Shown piece by piece: positions 16,431 to 24,111 of a stretch of 42,049 nucleotides of DNA (its first letter is position 1; the number at the start of each line of letters is the position of its first letter). This DNA comes from Mediterraneibacter catenae. Its GTDB lineage: Bacteria; Bacillota; Clostridia; Lachnospirales; Lachnospiraceae. Where the stretch lies: positions 1 to 42,049 of the forward strand of contig NZ_VMSO01000023.1 in NCBI RefSeq assembly GCF_008691045.1, in the 5' to 3' direction. The notes below the pieces were generated by a model. It saw nothing but the letters and a program-made list of their open reading frames with translations. It was not told where the DNA came from and did no database searches. A program made the position numbers and the translations under genes.

Positions 16431-16491
16431 GCCAGTTCGATAAATCCTCATACAAACCAGAAGAGATGGGAGCCTCATCGTAACGATTGAT
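16384..16491 (-). pseudogene. Possible coding remnant next to the palindrome
   Basis: The minus strand reads INRYDEAPISSGLYEDLSNW and continues WLMDEKEQKSRQIQPI to a stop at 16384; beyond the stop the same frame stays open for more than 40 codons into the palindrome arm. The amino-acid pattern looks like real protein, but there is no start, no ribosome binding site and I do not recognise the family. Confidence 0.3.
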
Positions 16492-16610
16492 AGCTCAACA
16501 TTTATTTGCAGAATCTTTTCTGCTTATCGATAGAAAAGGAATCTTAGTCGAAAAAGATCCGGTTTTGTTCCTTCGTTTGAGATTCGATTTTCGGGATGGG
16601 AAAGAAAGCA

Positions 16611-16741
16611 GCCGGGAGGTATGTATTGTGTACGCACCGTTGGAGCGGCGTCGGCACTTAGAGCGCGTTTTTTGCGCTCTTATGTACCGCTACGCCGCGA
16701 CCGAGTGAAAACGTGTGCGATAACAATACATACCTCCCGGC
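16611..16741. repeat. 131-nt hairpin with perfect 19-bp ends
   Basis: GCCGGGAGGTATGTATTGT (16611-16629) pairs perfectly with 16723-16741. Inside lies a smaller hairpin AGAGCGC-TTTTTT-type loop-GCGCTCT (16660-16680) with further GCGGCG/CGCCGC pairing between. It stands 33 bp beyond the treC stop and could end treC transcription, though there is no terminal T run. The inner sequence resembles intergenic repeats I associate with Lachnospiraceae genomes; that memory is unverified. Confidence 0.75.
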
Positions 16742-16773
16742 GGACTCTTTCTCAGTCAGATAAATCCGGAATT

Positions 16774-18441
16774 TTAGCGATACCATACGGCTGCTTCATA
16801 CGGCTTCAATTTCATCGTACCATCCTCAGCAATCTCTGTCTCTTCATAATTCCCCAGCACTTTTCTGAATCCGTTAAGATCCGGCGCGCCTTTCCACTGA
16901 TATTCTTTTTCGTAGAAATTCGCCGTCACAATCAGCTCATGTCCCTCATAGGTCCTGCGGTACGCAAATACGGACGGATCTTTCTGGGCCAGAGGCTCCA
17001 CATCACCGTAAGCGATAACATCGGACTCTTCGGAGTCTTTTCTGAGGGCGATCAGCTTCTGATAATAGTGGAAGATGGAATCTTCATCTTTCAGCTGGTC
17101 TGCCGCGTTGATCTTTTCGTGATTGCTGTTCACTGCAATCCACGGCTTCTTGCTGTCCTCTGATGTGAAGCCGGCATATTGGGAAGCATCCCACTGCATC
17201 GGTGTACGTCCGTTGTCACGGGAATGGATCTGGATGATACGCAGGGCATCGGAAGCGGACAGTCCTTTATCCTGAAGGATCTGGTAGTGATTGAGGCTTT
17301 CTACATCCTTGAACTGCGAGATGTCCGTAAAGTCTGTATTTGTCATTCCCAGCTCTTCGCCCTGATATACATACGGTGTACCGCGCAGGCAGTGGATGAT
17401 GGTTCCGAGCATCTTGGCTGATTCTTTCCAGTATCTGCCTTCATCGCCGAAACGGGATACGACACGGGGCTGATCATGATTGCACCAGAATACAGCATTC
17501 CATGCATTGTGCTCTGCCATCTTTGTTTGCCACTCAAAAATGATGTCTTTGAGTTTTTGGAAGTCTGCGGGTACAAGCACCCATTTTTCATTTCCCATGA
17601 AATCTACTTTCAGATGATGGAAGCTGAAGACCATGGACAGTTCACCAGTGTCACGGCCCGCGTACTGGTAGCAGTTATCGATCGTTGTACTGGACATCTC
17701 GCCCACAGTCACGAATCCGTCAGCCTGCCCGAATGTCGTATCATGCATCTCTTTCAGATACTGGTGGATCTTCGGACCGTCGGTATAGAATCTGCGGCCG
17801 TCGCCAATATCGTCGTCCTCGTAACAGGCTTTACTGATCAGGTTGATCACGTCAAAGCGGAATCCTTTGACACCTTTCTCCATCCAGAACTTTAAGATCT
17901 TCTGAATCTCTCTTCTGACATTTTCATTTTCCCAGTTCAGATCCGCCTGAGATACGTCGAAGAGATGCAGATAATACTCGTCAAATTTCTCTACATATTC
18001 CCATGCGTTTCCCCCGAACTTGCTCTCCCAGTTGGTCGGAGGTTCGCCGTTGTCCTTTCCTTTGCGGAAGATGAAGAAATCTTTATAATATGAATCCCCC
18101 GCCATAGCTTTCCGGAACCACTCATGTTCTGTTGAAACGTGATTAAACACCATATCGAACATCAGGCCGATTCCCCTCTTATCTGCCTCTGCGATCAGCT
18201 CTTCCACATCTTCCATCGTTCCGTATCCGGGGTCAATGTTATAATAATCCGCCACATCATATCCGTTGTCATTCTGCGGGGATACGAAAAAAGGAGTAAG
18301 CCAGATGTAATCAACGCCGAGTTCTTTTATATAATCAATTTTGCTTATAACGCCGCGCAGATCGCCAAGTCCGTCTTTGTTTGTGTCACAGAATGATTTG
18401 GGATAAATCTGATATACAGTACTTTTTCTGAAATCTTTCAT
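16774..18441 (-). CDS. treC: Trehalose-6-phosphate hydrolase (phosphotrehalase)
   Basis: 555 residues, the usual length for GH13 phospho-alpha-glucosidases of the TreA/TreC type. It cleaves imported trehalose 6-phosphate to glucose and glucose 6-phosphate in the cytosol. Catalytic residues: D197 in GFRFDVINL, E248 in TVGEMS, D323 in NHDQPR; first strand STVYQIYPKSFCDTNKDGLG is diagnostic of oligo-1,6-glucosidase relatives. Start at ATG 18441, after AGGACAGGGG; an upstream in-frame codon at 18486 would overlap treP. It lies 35 nt downstream of treP, so both are on one transcript. The neighbouring trehalose PTS and TreR-type repressor support the substrate. Confidence 0.93.
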   Translation of the reverse strand: MKDFRKSTVYQIYPKSFCDTNKDGLGDLRGVISKIDYIKELGVDYIWLTPFFVSPQNDNGYDVADYYNIDPGYGTMEDVEELIAEADKRGIGLMFDMVFNHVSTEHEWFRKAMAGDSYYKDFFIFRKGKDNGEPPTNWESKFGGNAWEYVEKFDEYYLHLFDVSQADLNWENENVRREIQKILKFWMEKGVKGFRFDVINLISKACYEDDDIGDGRRFYTDGPKIHQYLKEMHDTTFGQADGFVTVGEMSSTTIDNCYQYAGRDTGELSMVFSFHHLKVDFMGNEKWVLVPADFQKLKDIIFEWQTKMAEHNAWNAVFWCNHDQPRVVSRFGDEGRYWKESAKMLGTIIHCLRGTPYVYQGEELGMTNTDFTDISQFKDVESLNHYQILQDKGLSASDALRIIQIHSRDNGRTPMQWDASQYAGFTSEDSKKPWIAVNSNHEKINAADQLKDEDSIFHYYQKLIALRKDSEESDVIAYGDVEPLAQKDPSVFAYRRTYEGHELIVTANFYEKEYQWKGAPDLNGFRKVLGNYEETEIAEDGTMKLKPYEAAVWYR

Positions 18442-18476
18442 AGTTGTACATCCCCTGTCCTTCCTTATTTTAATTA

Positions 18477-20477
18477 TTAATCCCAAGAGATAACAGTTGT
18501 CTCTCCTGCTTTTGCATCCATGCCGGAATGCATCCGGATATTAGCTGCGCTTCCCTCTGCGGTCACGATCAGCATTGTCGTGCACGGATGTCCTGCTGCT
18601 TTGATCTTCTCAGGATCGAACTCGATAAGTTTCTGTCCTGCTTTCACATGGTCGCCCTCATTTACAAGAAGCTTAAATCCGTCTCCGCCCATATCGACTG
18701 TGTCAACGCCGACATGGATCAGAAGTTCCACTCCGTTGGGAAGTGTCAGGCCGCACGCATGGCCTGTATCAGCCATTACAACGCTAACGTCGCAGTCAGC
18801 CGGAGCTGTCACAACTGTATTGGACGGTTCGATTGCAACGCCGTCGCCCATGATCTTCTGTGAGAATACATCGTCCGGAGCCTCCTCGATGGGCATTACC
18901 TTACCGTCAAGGATTGATTTCAGTTCTTTTACATCAGCTGCGTCTGTACTGGAAACTGCTGCAGAGTCTGCGCTGTCTGCTGCCTGTGCTGTTTCAGCGG
19001 ATTCTGTACCTTCTGCTGACTCAATTGCCGGAGCAGCATTTTCTTTGCCGAATCTGTCTTCTTTTGAAAGTTTGATCTTTCCCACGATAAATGTCAGGGT
19101 AAACGGGATCACAATCGCGGCTGCCATAGCCAGGAGGAAAAGTCCCCAGTACTCCGGTTTAATGGACAGGATTCCCGGAAGACCGCCGACGCCGATGCTC
19201 AGCGCCTCTATCCCGAATCCTACGGAGATCATTGCCGCACAGCAGGAACCGATCATACCGCATACAAGCGGGAATACATATTTCAGGTTGACACCGAATA
19301 ATGCAGGCTCTGTAACTCCCAGATAACAGGAAATACATGCCGGGACATTGATCTGCTGCGCGCGCTCGTTTTTCTTCTGGAGCACGCTCATTGCAAGCAC
19401 ACTGGAGCCCTGCGCGATATTGGAAAGGGCGATCATCGGCCAGAGGATCGTGCTCTTTGCCGGAGTGTTGAGTAACTGTGAGTCGATAGCATTTGTCATA
19501 TGGTGCAGGCCGGTCATAACAAGCGGTGCATATAACAGGCCGAATACTGCTGCAAACAGGAATCTGAAGTCAGATGTAAGTCCTGCGTATACTACGTCTC
19601 CGATAGCGTTTCCGATGGTCCAGCCGATCGGTCCCACGATTGTATGAGCGATGATAACCGCCGGAACAAGGGAACAGAAAGGAACTACGATCATACTGAT
19701 CACTTCCGGGCATATCTTCTTAAAGAACTTCTCCAGATATACAAGGACGAAACCTGCCATCATCGCCGCGATGACCTGCCCCTGATAACCGATCATCTCA
19801 ACCTGGAAGAATCCGAAATCCCATACCGGAATCTCATCCGCCGGTGTGGACGATACGCTGAAGCCGTTCAGGAGCTGGGAAGACACAAGCGTCAGTCCAA
19901 GGATGATACCAAGAATCTGAGTCGTTCCCATTTTCTTAGTGATCGACCACACGATACCTACCGGCAGTAAGTGGAATACCGCTTCACCGATCAGCCAGAG
20001 GAAATTGTACATTCCCGACCAGAATTGGGAGACATCTGCAAGACTCTGTGTTCCGTTGTTAAAGAAGTTGATCTCACCGATCACATTTCTGAAGCCGAGC
20101 ACAAGACCTCCGCAGATCAGGGCCGGAATCAGAGGTGCAAATATCTCGCCCAGTGTTCCCATGATCTTCTGAGCAATATTCTGATTCGTCTTCGCCGCTG
20201 CTTTCACGGCATCCTTGCTCACACCCTCGATGCCCGCATATTTCGTAAATTCATTATAAAATACAGACACGTCATTTCCGATGATGACCTGGTACTGTCC
20301 TGCCTGTGTAAATGTCCCCTTTACACTCGGCAGATCCTCGATCGCTTTCTCATCTGCTTTCTTCGGATCGATGAGGACGAATCTCATCCTTGTCATACAG
20401 TGGGAGACAGCCTGGATATTTCCCTTGCCCCCGACGAGTTCAAGCAGACGTTTTACGTCATTATCATACTTTCCCAT
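18477..20477 (-). CDS. treP: Trehalose-specific PTS transporter, EIIBC with fused EIIA
   Basis: 666 residues in the cytoplasmic membrane. EIIB (about 1-85) has the phosphorylated cysteine C27 in AVSHCMTRMRF. EIIC (about 105-465) has ten or so membrane helices and the TGLHH motif. An Ala/Ser/Glu-rich linker (about 475-515) leads to a glucose-type EIIA domain (about 520-666) with active-site H588 in ELLIHVGVDTV. Carrying its own EIIA lets it take phosphate directly from HPr. It imports trehalose as trehalose 6-phosphate for treC. The IIA fusion is common in Firmicutes but absent from E. coli TreB. Transcribed from the TreR-controlled promoter at 20554-20582. Confidence 0.93.
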   Translation of the reverse strand: MGKYDNDVKRLLELVGGKGNIQAVSHCMTRMRFVLIDPKKADEKAIEDLPSVKGTFTQAGQYQVIIGNDVSVFYNEFTKYAGIEGVSKDAVKAAAKTNQNIAQKIMGTLGEIFAPLIPALICGGLVLGFRNVIGEINFFNNGTQSLADVSQFWSGMYNFLWLIGEAVFHLLPVGIVWSITKKMGTTQILGIILGLTLVSSQLLNGFSVSSTPADEIPVWDFGFFQVEMIGYQGQVIAAMMAGFVLVYLEKFFKKICPEVISMIVVPFCSLVPAVIIAHTIVGPIGWTIGNAIGDVVYAGLTSDFRFLFAAVFGLLYAPLVMTGLHHMTNAIDSQLLNTPAKSTILWPMIALSNIAQGSSVLAMSVLQKKNERAQQINVPACISCYLGVTEPALFGVNLKYVFPLVCGMIGSCCAAMISVGFGIEALSIGVGGLPGILSIKPEYWGLFLLAMAAAIVIPFTLTFIVGKIKLSKEDRFGKENAAPAIESAEGTESAETAQAADSADSAAVSSTDAADVKELKSILDGKVMPIEEAPDDVFSQKIMGDGVAIEPSNTVVTAPADCDVSVVMADTGHACGLTLPNGVELLIHVGVDTVDMGGDGFKLLVNEGDHVKAGQKLIEFDPEKIKAAGHPCTTMLIVTAEGSAANIRMHSGMDAKAGETTVISWD

Positions 20478-20538
20478 CGTTTCTCTTCCTCTCTTTCATA
20501 CTTGTTTTACCTGAAACCTTATTTTTACAAGTCAAACT

Positions 20539-20582
20539 TGTTTGAACATCTTGAATATACCATTCTTGTTTAAACAAGTCAA
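20539..20582 (-). promoter_or_regulatory. treP promoter with two TreR operators
   Basis: Minus-strand TTGACT (20582..20577), 17 nt, TATATT (20559..20554). A perfect 14-bp palindrome CTTGTTTAAACAAG (20565-20578) fills the spacer, and a second copy of the TGTTTRAACA core (20539-20548) sits just downstream of the -10, covering the start site. Binding of the GntR-type repressor at either site would block RNA polymerase. Confidence 0.85.
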
Positions 20583-20681
20583 CTGATTTTTGAAAAATAT
20601 TTCTTTTCTGTCATTATTCACAAAACAGAGCAAAAAAATTTGTGTACTTCTTCCGAAATAGGTTCTGCATGGATTTTTAGC

Positions 20682-20741
20682 TTGATTTTGGGAATATAGC
20701 TTTCTATAATAAAGATGTTTAAACAAATAGATGTTTGAACA
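20682..20741 (+). promoter_or_regulatory. treR promoter with two TreR operators
   Basis: TTGATT (20682-20687), 17 nt, TATAAT (20705-20710). TGTTTAAACA (20716-20725) and TGTTTGAACA (20732-20741) follow, covering the transcription start and early leader. Together with the treP side this gives four copies of one operator core, so treR is very probably self-regulated. Confidence 0.85.
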
Positions 20742-20766
20742 AGACATGCAGGAGAGAAGTGAGTTT

Positions 20767-21492
20767 ATGCCGAAAGCAAAATACGACTATATTTACAGAG
20801 ACTTAAAAGAAAAAATTGAGACGGAATACTATACTTATCAGGAACTGCTGCCGTCTGAACACGCTCTGATCACAGAATATGACTGTTCCCGCAATACCGT
20901 ACGCCGTGCGCTCGCAGAACTTACCGCCGACGGCTATGTCCAGCCCATGCACGGCAAAGGGGTGAGAAATATCTTCCAGCCCATTGAGCAGACTTCGTTT
21001 ACCGTAGGCGGTATTGAATCATTCAAGGAATCCGCCATCCGCAACCATCAGCAGGCATTTACAAAAGTGCTTCAGTTTGCTGAGATTACCGCGGATGAAA
21101 AAATAGAGAAAAAGACAGGATTTAAGAAGGGGACAGAACTCTATTATCTCCAGCGTCTCCACTCACTGGACGGGAAACCCCTGATCCTCAACCACAATTA
21201 TTTTTTGAAAGAGCTTGTTAAGGGGCTGACCCCGGAGATTGCCAGTCACTCCATTTACGATTATCTCGAAGGGGAACTGGGTATGACTATCACAACCAGC
21301 AAACGTACACTCACTGTGGAACATGTAACACAGATTGATGAGAAATATATTGATATGAAAGACTATAACTGCATGGCCGTGATCACCAGCCAGACATTCA
21401 ATGATGACGGAGTACAGTTCGAATTTACACAGTCACGCCACCGGCCGGATTATTTCCGGTTTCAGGATGTGGCGACAAGACGAAAAGGATGA
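20767..21492 (+). CDS. treR: Trehalose operon repressor, GntR family
   Basis: 241 residues from ATG 20767 (AGGAGA about 11 nt upstream; earlier in-frame codon at 20731 has no ribosome binding site and lies in an operator). The winged helix (about 1-70) shows YIYRDLKEKIE, the LPSEHALITEYDCSRNTVRRA helix-turn-helix and wing HGKG. The C-terminal UTRA effector domain (about 90-235) would bind trehalose 6-phosphate and release DNA. It is divergent from treP/treC with four matching operators between them. Confidence 0.93.
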   Translation: MPKAKYDYIYRDLKEKIETEYYTYQELLPSEHALITEYDCSRNTVRRALAELTADGYVQPMHGKGVRNIFQPIEQTSFTVGGIESFKESAIRNHQQAFTKVLQFAEITADEKIEKKTGFKKGTELYYLQRLHSLDGKPLILNHNYFLKELVKGLTPEIASHSIYDYLEGELGMTITTSKRTLTVEHVTQIDEKYIDMKDYNCMAVITSQTFNDDGVQFEFTQSRHRPDYFRFQDVATRRKG

Positions 21493-21514
21493 CCATTCCG
21501 GCCATCCCTTTTTT
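21483..21514 (+). terminator. treR terminator
   Basis: AAAAGGATG and CATCCCTTTTTT form a short stem that starts within the last treR codons and ends in six T. The opposing gene stops at 21537. Confidence 0.6.
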
Positions 21515-21536
21515 ATAATTGCTGCTGTATCTGATT

Positions 21537-23408
21537 TTATGCCTGTATCTGTTTTCCGGATACTTGGTGCGCTGGATCCGGCCCTCTCGCCTCTTCTATA
21601 TCAGTGACTCCTTTTCCTGTATTCGGATGGATCTGCGAATACACCGCATCTGCAAGGAAAGCGACCATCAGCACCGTACAGATAACCATGACTTTCCTTT
21701 CATTAAACCTGTTTACAAGATCGTCTATCACCGGCGCAATCACATAGACGATCGCCAGGCCGCCGATACCGAACACAAGCAGGCCTTCTGCACAGATGCG
21801 TCCGTTCAGATTCAGGAAATACCCACTGTAATCCCACCATTTCGTACCGCCGGTAGCGATTTCCATGACAAGCGACGTCATATACTCCAAAAAGCCGCAA
21901 ACCACAATGGTTGCCCCAAACTCAAGCGCAGGATTTCTTCTAAAACGGTTCAATACCGTCAGGATCAGAACAGCACCTGTCCCGTAGATTGGAAGCCATG
22001 GGCCGTGCAGAGCGCCGCGGTTAACAAATTCACCATAAGCTACAAGATGCATCCCCACTTCCCACAGCCATCCAAACACTGACATACTCAGGAAAACCGT
22101 GATCAACGACCAGATAGAGTAATGGCGCATGTAATTCAATGACTGTACAAGTTTCCGCCGTTCTTCCTCCGGAATCGGATACAGACGCACCGGATATGCC
22201 TCCCTCTGTACATCGTCGATCATAGAATGAACTCTTACATAATCTGCCTGATGGCGCTCATATGCGCGTTCCTGCTCTCTTCTCAGGAGGAGGACTCCGA
22301 AATTACGCGCCAGAAAGCCTCGCCAGCCGGTCAGTTTCTCTACCGTATCTTCCGGCTCCTCTATCACTTTGATCACATCCGGATATTTCGCCGCAATCAC
22401 ATAGGACTCTGCTTTCTCGTAGAGGTAAGTGTCATACAGAAGTTCCGATCCCGGAATGCCTTTCTCTATTGCCTCCGCTCTCAGTTCCGCATAGTAACGT
22501 GTAAAGGACGCCACCTGATACGGATTGGTATACAGAATGTTAAAAATTCCCAAAGTAAGTGCTCCGAGTACTTCCCACCCAAGGAAAGAAAGCTCAAACA
22601 CAAAACACTGCCACTTATGTCCTTTCATCATCTTTCTGGACAATGTGATAGCCTCCCGCGCCGTCATGTCCGGGTTCTCAGCCACAATATACGGTACGAG
22701 AAAGTAGGAGTAATGCTTGACTACGATTCCCACAAGGGTCAGACACCACAATGAATAGTAAACATATTTTACAAACATGATCCAGGAAGCCTTCAGCCAT
22801 TTCTTCACACGGAGAAGAAATACAAACCGCTGCGTAGTCACTCTGTCATAGATCATTCCCTCAAGAAATACGCGCCTGATCACTACCGGAAATGTATTCT
22901 GGATTAAGAACCAGAAAATAAACAGCCCCAGCGCTCCAATGATGATCAATATCAGAATCCCCAGATTATCCGAACCCGTGATTGATCCGATCGCTGCTGC
23001 CGCTGTCACGATGATCGAGCCTGAGCTTACCTGATTTACAATATTTGACAGTACGCCCCGCGTACGTCCGAACATGGGATTTCCATTTTCGGAATCTTCG
23101 ATGGCATTCTGCCGTATCTCCTGCGACATCTCCTTTCCGGCTTGCATGTTGTCCTCTACTATGATCCGGATCACGTCTCCCCAGCCGATACTGTCCACTC
23201 CGGTCTTGATTGAATAGGTGCTGTCTCCATTCAGATCACTTTGCACCTGATCATAAGTTGTCTCATAATTCTGTACCGTGGAAAAATTCAGAGAGCTGGT
23301 GAACTCCGACGCCAGAAATGCTGCGATCAGGCAGGCGGCCACAAAGATCACATAGTGCTTTTTCAGGGACATCCTTCCAAGCCGTTTCATCTGTTTTCTT
23401 GTCTTCAT
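21537..23408 (-). CDS. DUF975 - CmpB-type membrane protein fusion
   Basis: About 623 residues from the ATG at 23408. An N-terminal DUF975 part (about 1-380) has a basic start MKTRKQMKRLGRMSLKKHY and several long hydrophobic segments (ILILIIIGALGLFIFWFLI). A C-terminal part of about 200 residues matches the CmpB/ABC_trans_CmpB (YesK-like) membrane family: SVFGWLWEVGMHLVAYGEFV, NRGALHGPWLPIYGTG and FLEYMTSLVMEIATGGTKWW. Neither family has a firmly known function. The two are normally separate proteins, so a fusion suggests they act together in the membrane. The start is chosen because a promoter and hairpin lie directly upstream; the longer frame would run through both. Confidence 0.75.
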   Translation of the reverse strand: MKTRKQMKRLGRMSLKKHYVIFVAACLIAAFLASEFTSSLNFSTVQNYETTYDQVQSDLNGDSTYSIKTGVDSIGWGDVIRIIVEDNMQAGKEMSQEIRQNAIEDSENGNPMFGRTRGVLSNIVNQVSSGSIIVTAAAAIGSITGSDNLGILILIIIGALGLFIFWFLIQNTFPVVIRRVFLEGMIYDRVTTQRFVFLLRVKKWLKASWIMFVKYVYYSLWCLTLVGIVVKHYSYFLVPYIVAENPDMTAREAITLSRKMMKGHKWQCFVFELSFLGWEVLGALTLGIFNILYTNPYQVASFTRYYAELRAEAIEKGIPGSELLYDTYLYEKAESYVIAAKYPDVIKVIEEPEDTVEKLTGWRGFLARNFGVLLLRREQERAYERHQADYVRVHSMIDDVQREAYPVRLYPIPEEERRKLVQSLNYMRHYSIWSLITVFLSMSVFGWLWEVGMHLVAYGEFVNRGALHGPWLPIYGTGAVLILTVLNRFRRNPALEFGATIVVCGFLEYMTSLVMEIATGGTKWWDYSGYFLNLNGRICAEGLLVFGIGGLAIVYVIAPVIDDLVNRFNERKVMVICTVLMVAFLADAVYSQIHPNTGKGVTDIEEARGPDPAHQVSGKQIQA

Positions 23409-23420
23409 CGTCTTTTGTGC

Positions 23421-23499
23421 GCAGCGGACACTCAAAAATCCGCTGCTTCCCCCTTTGTTAGTCCACGTACAGTATACGCAGAAGAAGGGGGAATGGCAA
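23421..23499 (-). promoter_or_regulatory. Promoter and leader hairpin of the DUF975-CmpB gene
   Basis: Minus-strand TTGCCA (23499..23494), 17 nt, TATACT (23476..23471). In the leader, GCAGCGGA/TCCGCTGC (23446..23439 with 23428..23421) forms a perfect 8-bp stem 12 nt before the start codon, where it could limit ribosome access; no clear Shine-Dalgarno is seen between. Confidence 0.6.
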
Positions 23500-23661
23500 G
23501 CGGATTTTCGCCAGACTATGCAGTCAGGAATAAACCGATGAAACATTCTCGGATAAACTTTCGCTTCTTCTTTCTTTGATGTTATACTCCTCTTGTAAAT
23601 TTCGCGTAGCATATTAACCGCATATACCCCAATGCCTGCCGCAAAATAGCAAATCCCTTTT

Positions 23662-24111
23662 TCACTTTATATATTCCAGCAGTACGCTGACTTCCGCCCC
23701 ATCTTCATCACAAAACACATACCGGAACCGACTCTCTGCATTCCTGACAAGCATATAGAATTTTTCTCCCGCCTCCAAATCAAACTGAGTCTTTTTTTCC
23801 CCTGTAACGTTGACTTTTTCAAAGCACGAACTCTGTTCTACTTCAAGATATCTGAACTGTTCCACCGCCATGTCATAGATATTTTTACCGTCCTCGTTTG
23901 CCTCCATGACTCTTGTCAGGTATTCAGCATATTCCGGCGGAAGTACCTCTTCCGACGGAACGGTCATTTCCCTAGTATCGGATCTGCGCATTTTTGCGAT
24001 CAGAACAGCTATCATATCCGGGGATACGATAAGGAAATCACATTCTCCGGTAATCCATATCCGATAACAGTTCTCTTCATTTTTACCTTCCGGTATTTTA
24101 CAGCCGCTCAT
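23662..24111 (-). CDS. Small protein of unknown function, coupled to the ABC permease gene
   Basis: 149 residues from the ATG at 24111, which overlaps the permease stop as TGATG; a GTG at 24117 is an alternative. It starts MSGCKIPEGKNEENCYRIWI, has no signal peptide and no membrane helix, and a mixed alpha/beta-looking sequence with an acidic end (VFCDEDGAEVSVLLEYIK). I do not recognise a family. The overlap makes it the third gene of the ABC exporter operon, so it may be an accessory or an unrelated passenger. Confidence 0.7.
   Translation of the reverse strand: MSGCKIPEGKNEENCYRIWITGECDFLIVSPDMIAVLIAKMRRSDTREMTVPSEEVLPPEYAEYLTRVMEANEDGKNIYDMAVEQFRYLEVEQSSCFEKVNVTGEKKTQFDLEAGEKFYMLVRNAESRFRYVFCDEDGAEVSVLLEYIK

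Larger units (their letters stand above)
16089..16774. repeat. Perfect 16-bp inverted repeat bounding the intergenic tract
   Basis: AAATTCCGGATTTATC at 16089-16104 is exactly repeated in inverse at 16759-16774. The arms begin at the stop codons of the two convergent genes and enclose all 654 bp between them, including the two large palindromes below. This could be the terminal repeat of a small inserted element or the base of a long-range RNA fold. No target-site duplication is evident because the arms merge with coding ends. Confidence 0.6.

Noticed and set aside
16487..17163. Plus-strand frames of 73 and 180 residues
   Set aside because: They run through the 131-nt hairpin and the antisense of treC, lack ribosome binding sites and show no protein-like pattern.
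20565..20578. Catabolite-repression (cre) site at the tre promoter
   Set aside because: The palindrome CTTGTTTAAACAAG lacks the central CG and outer pattern of a cre box and matches the other TreR-type cores instead.
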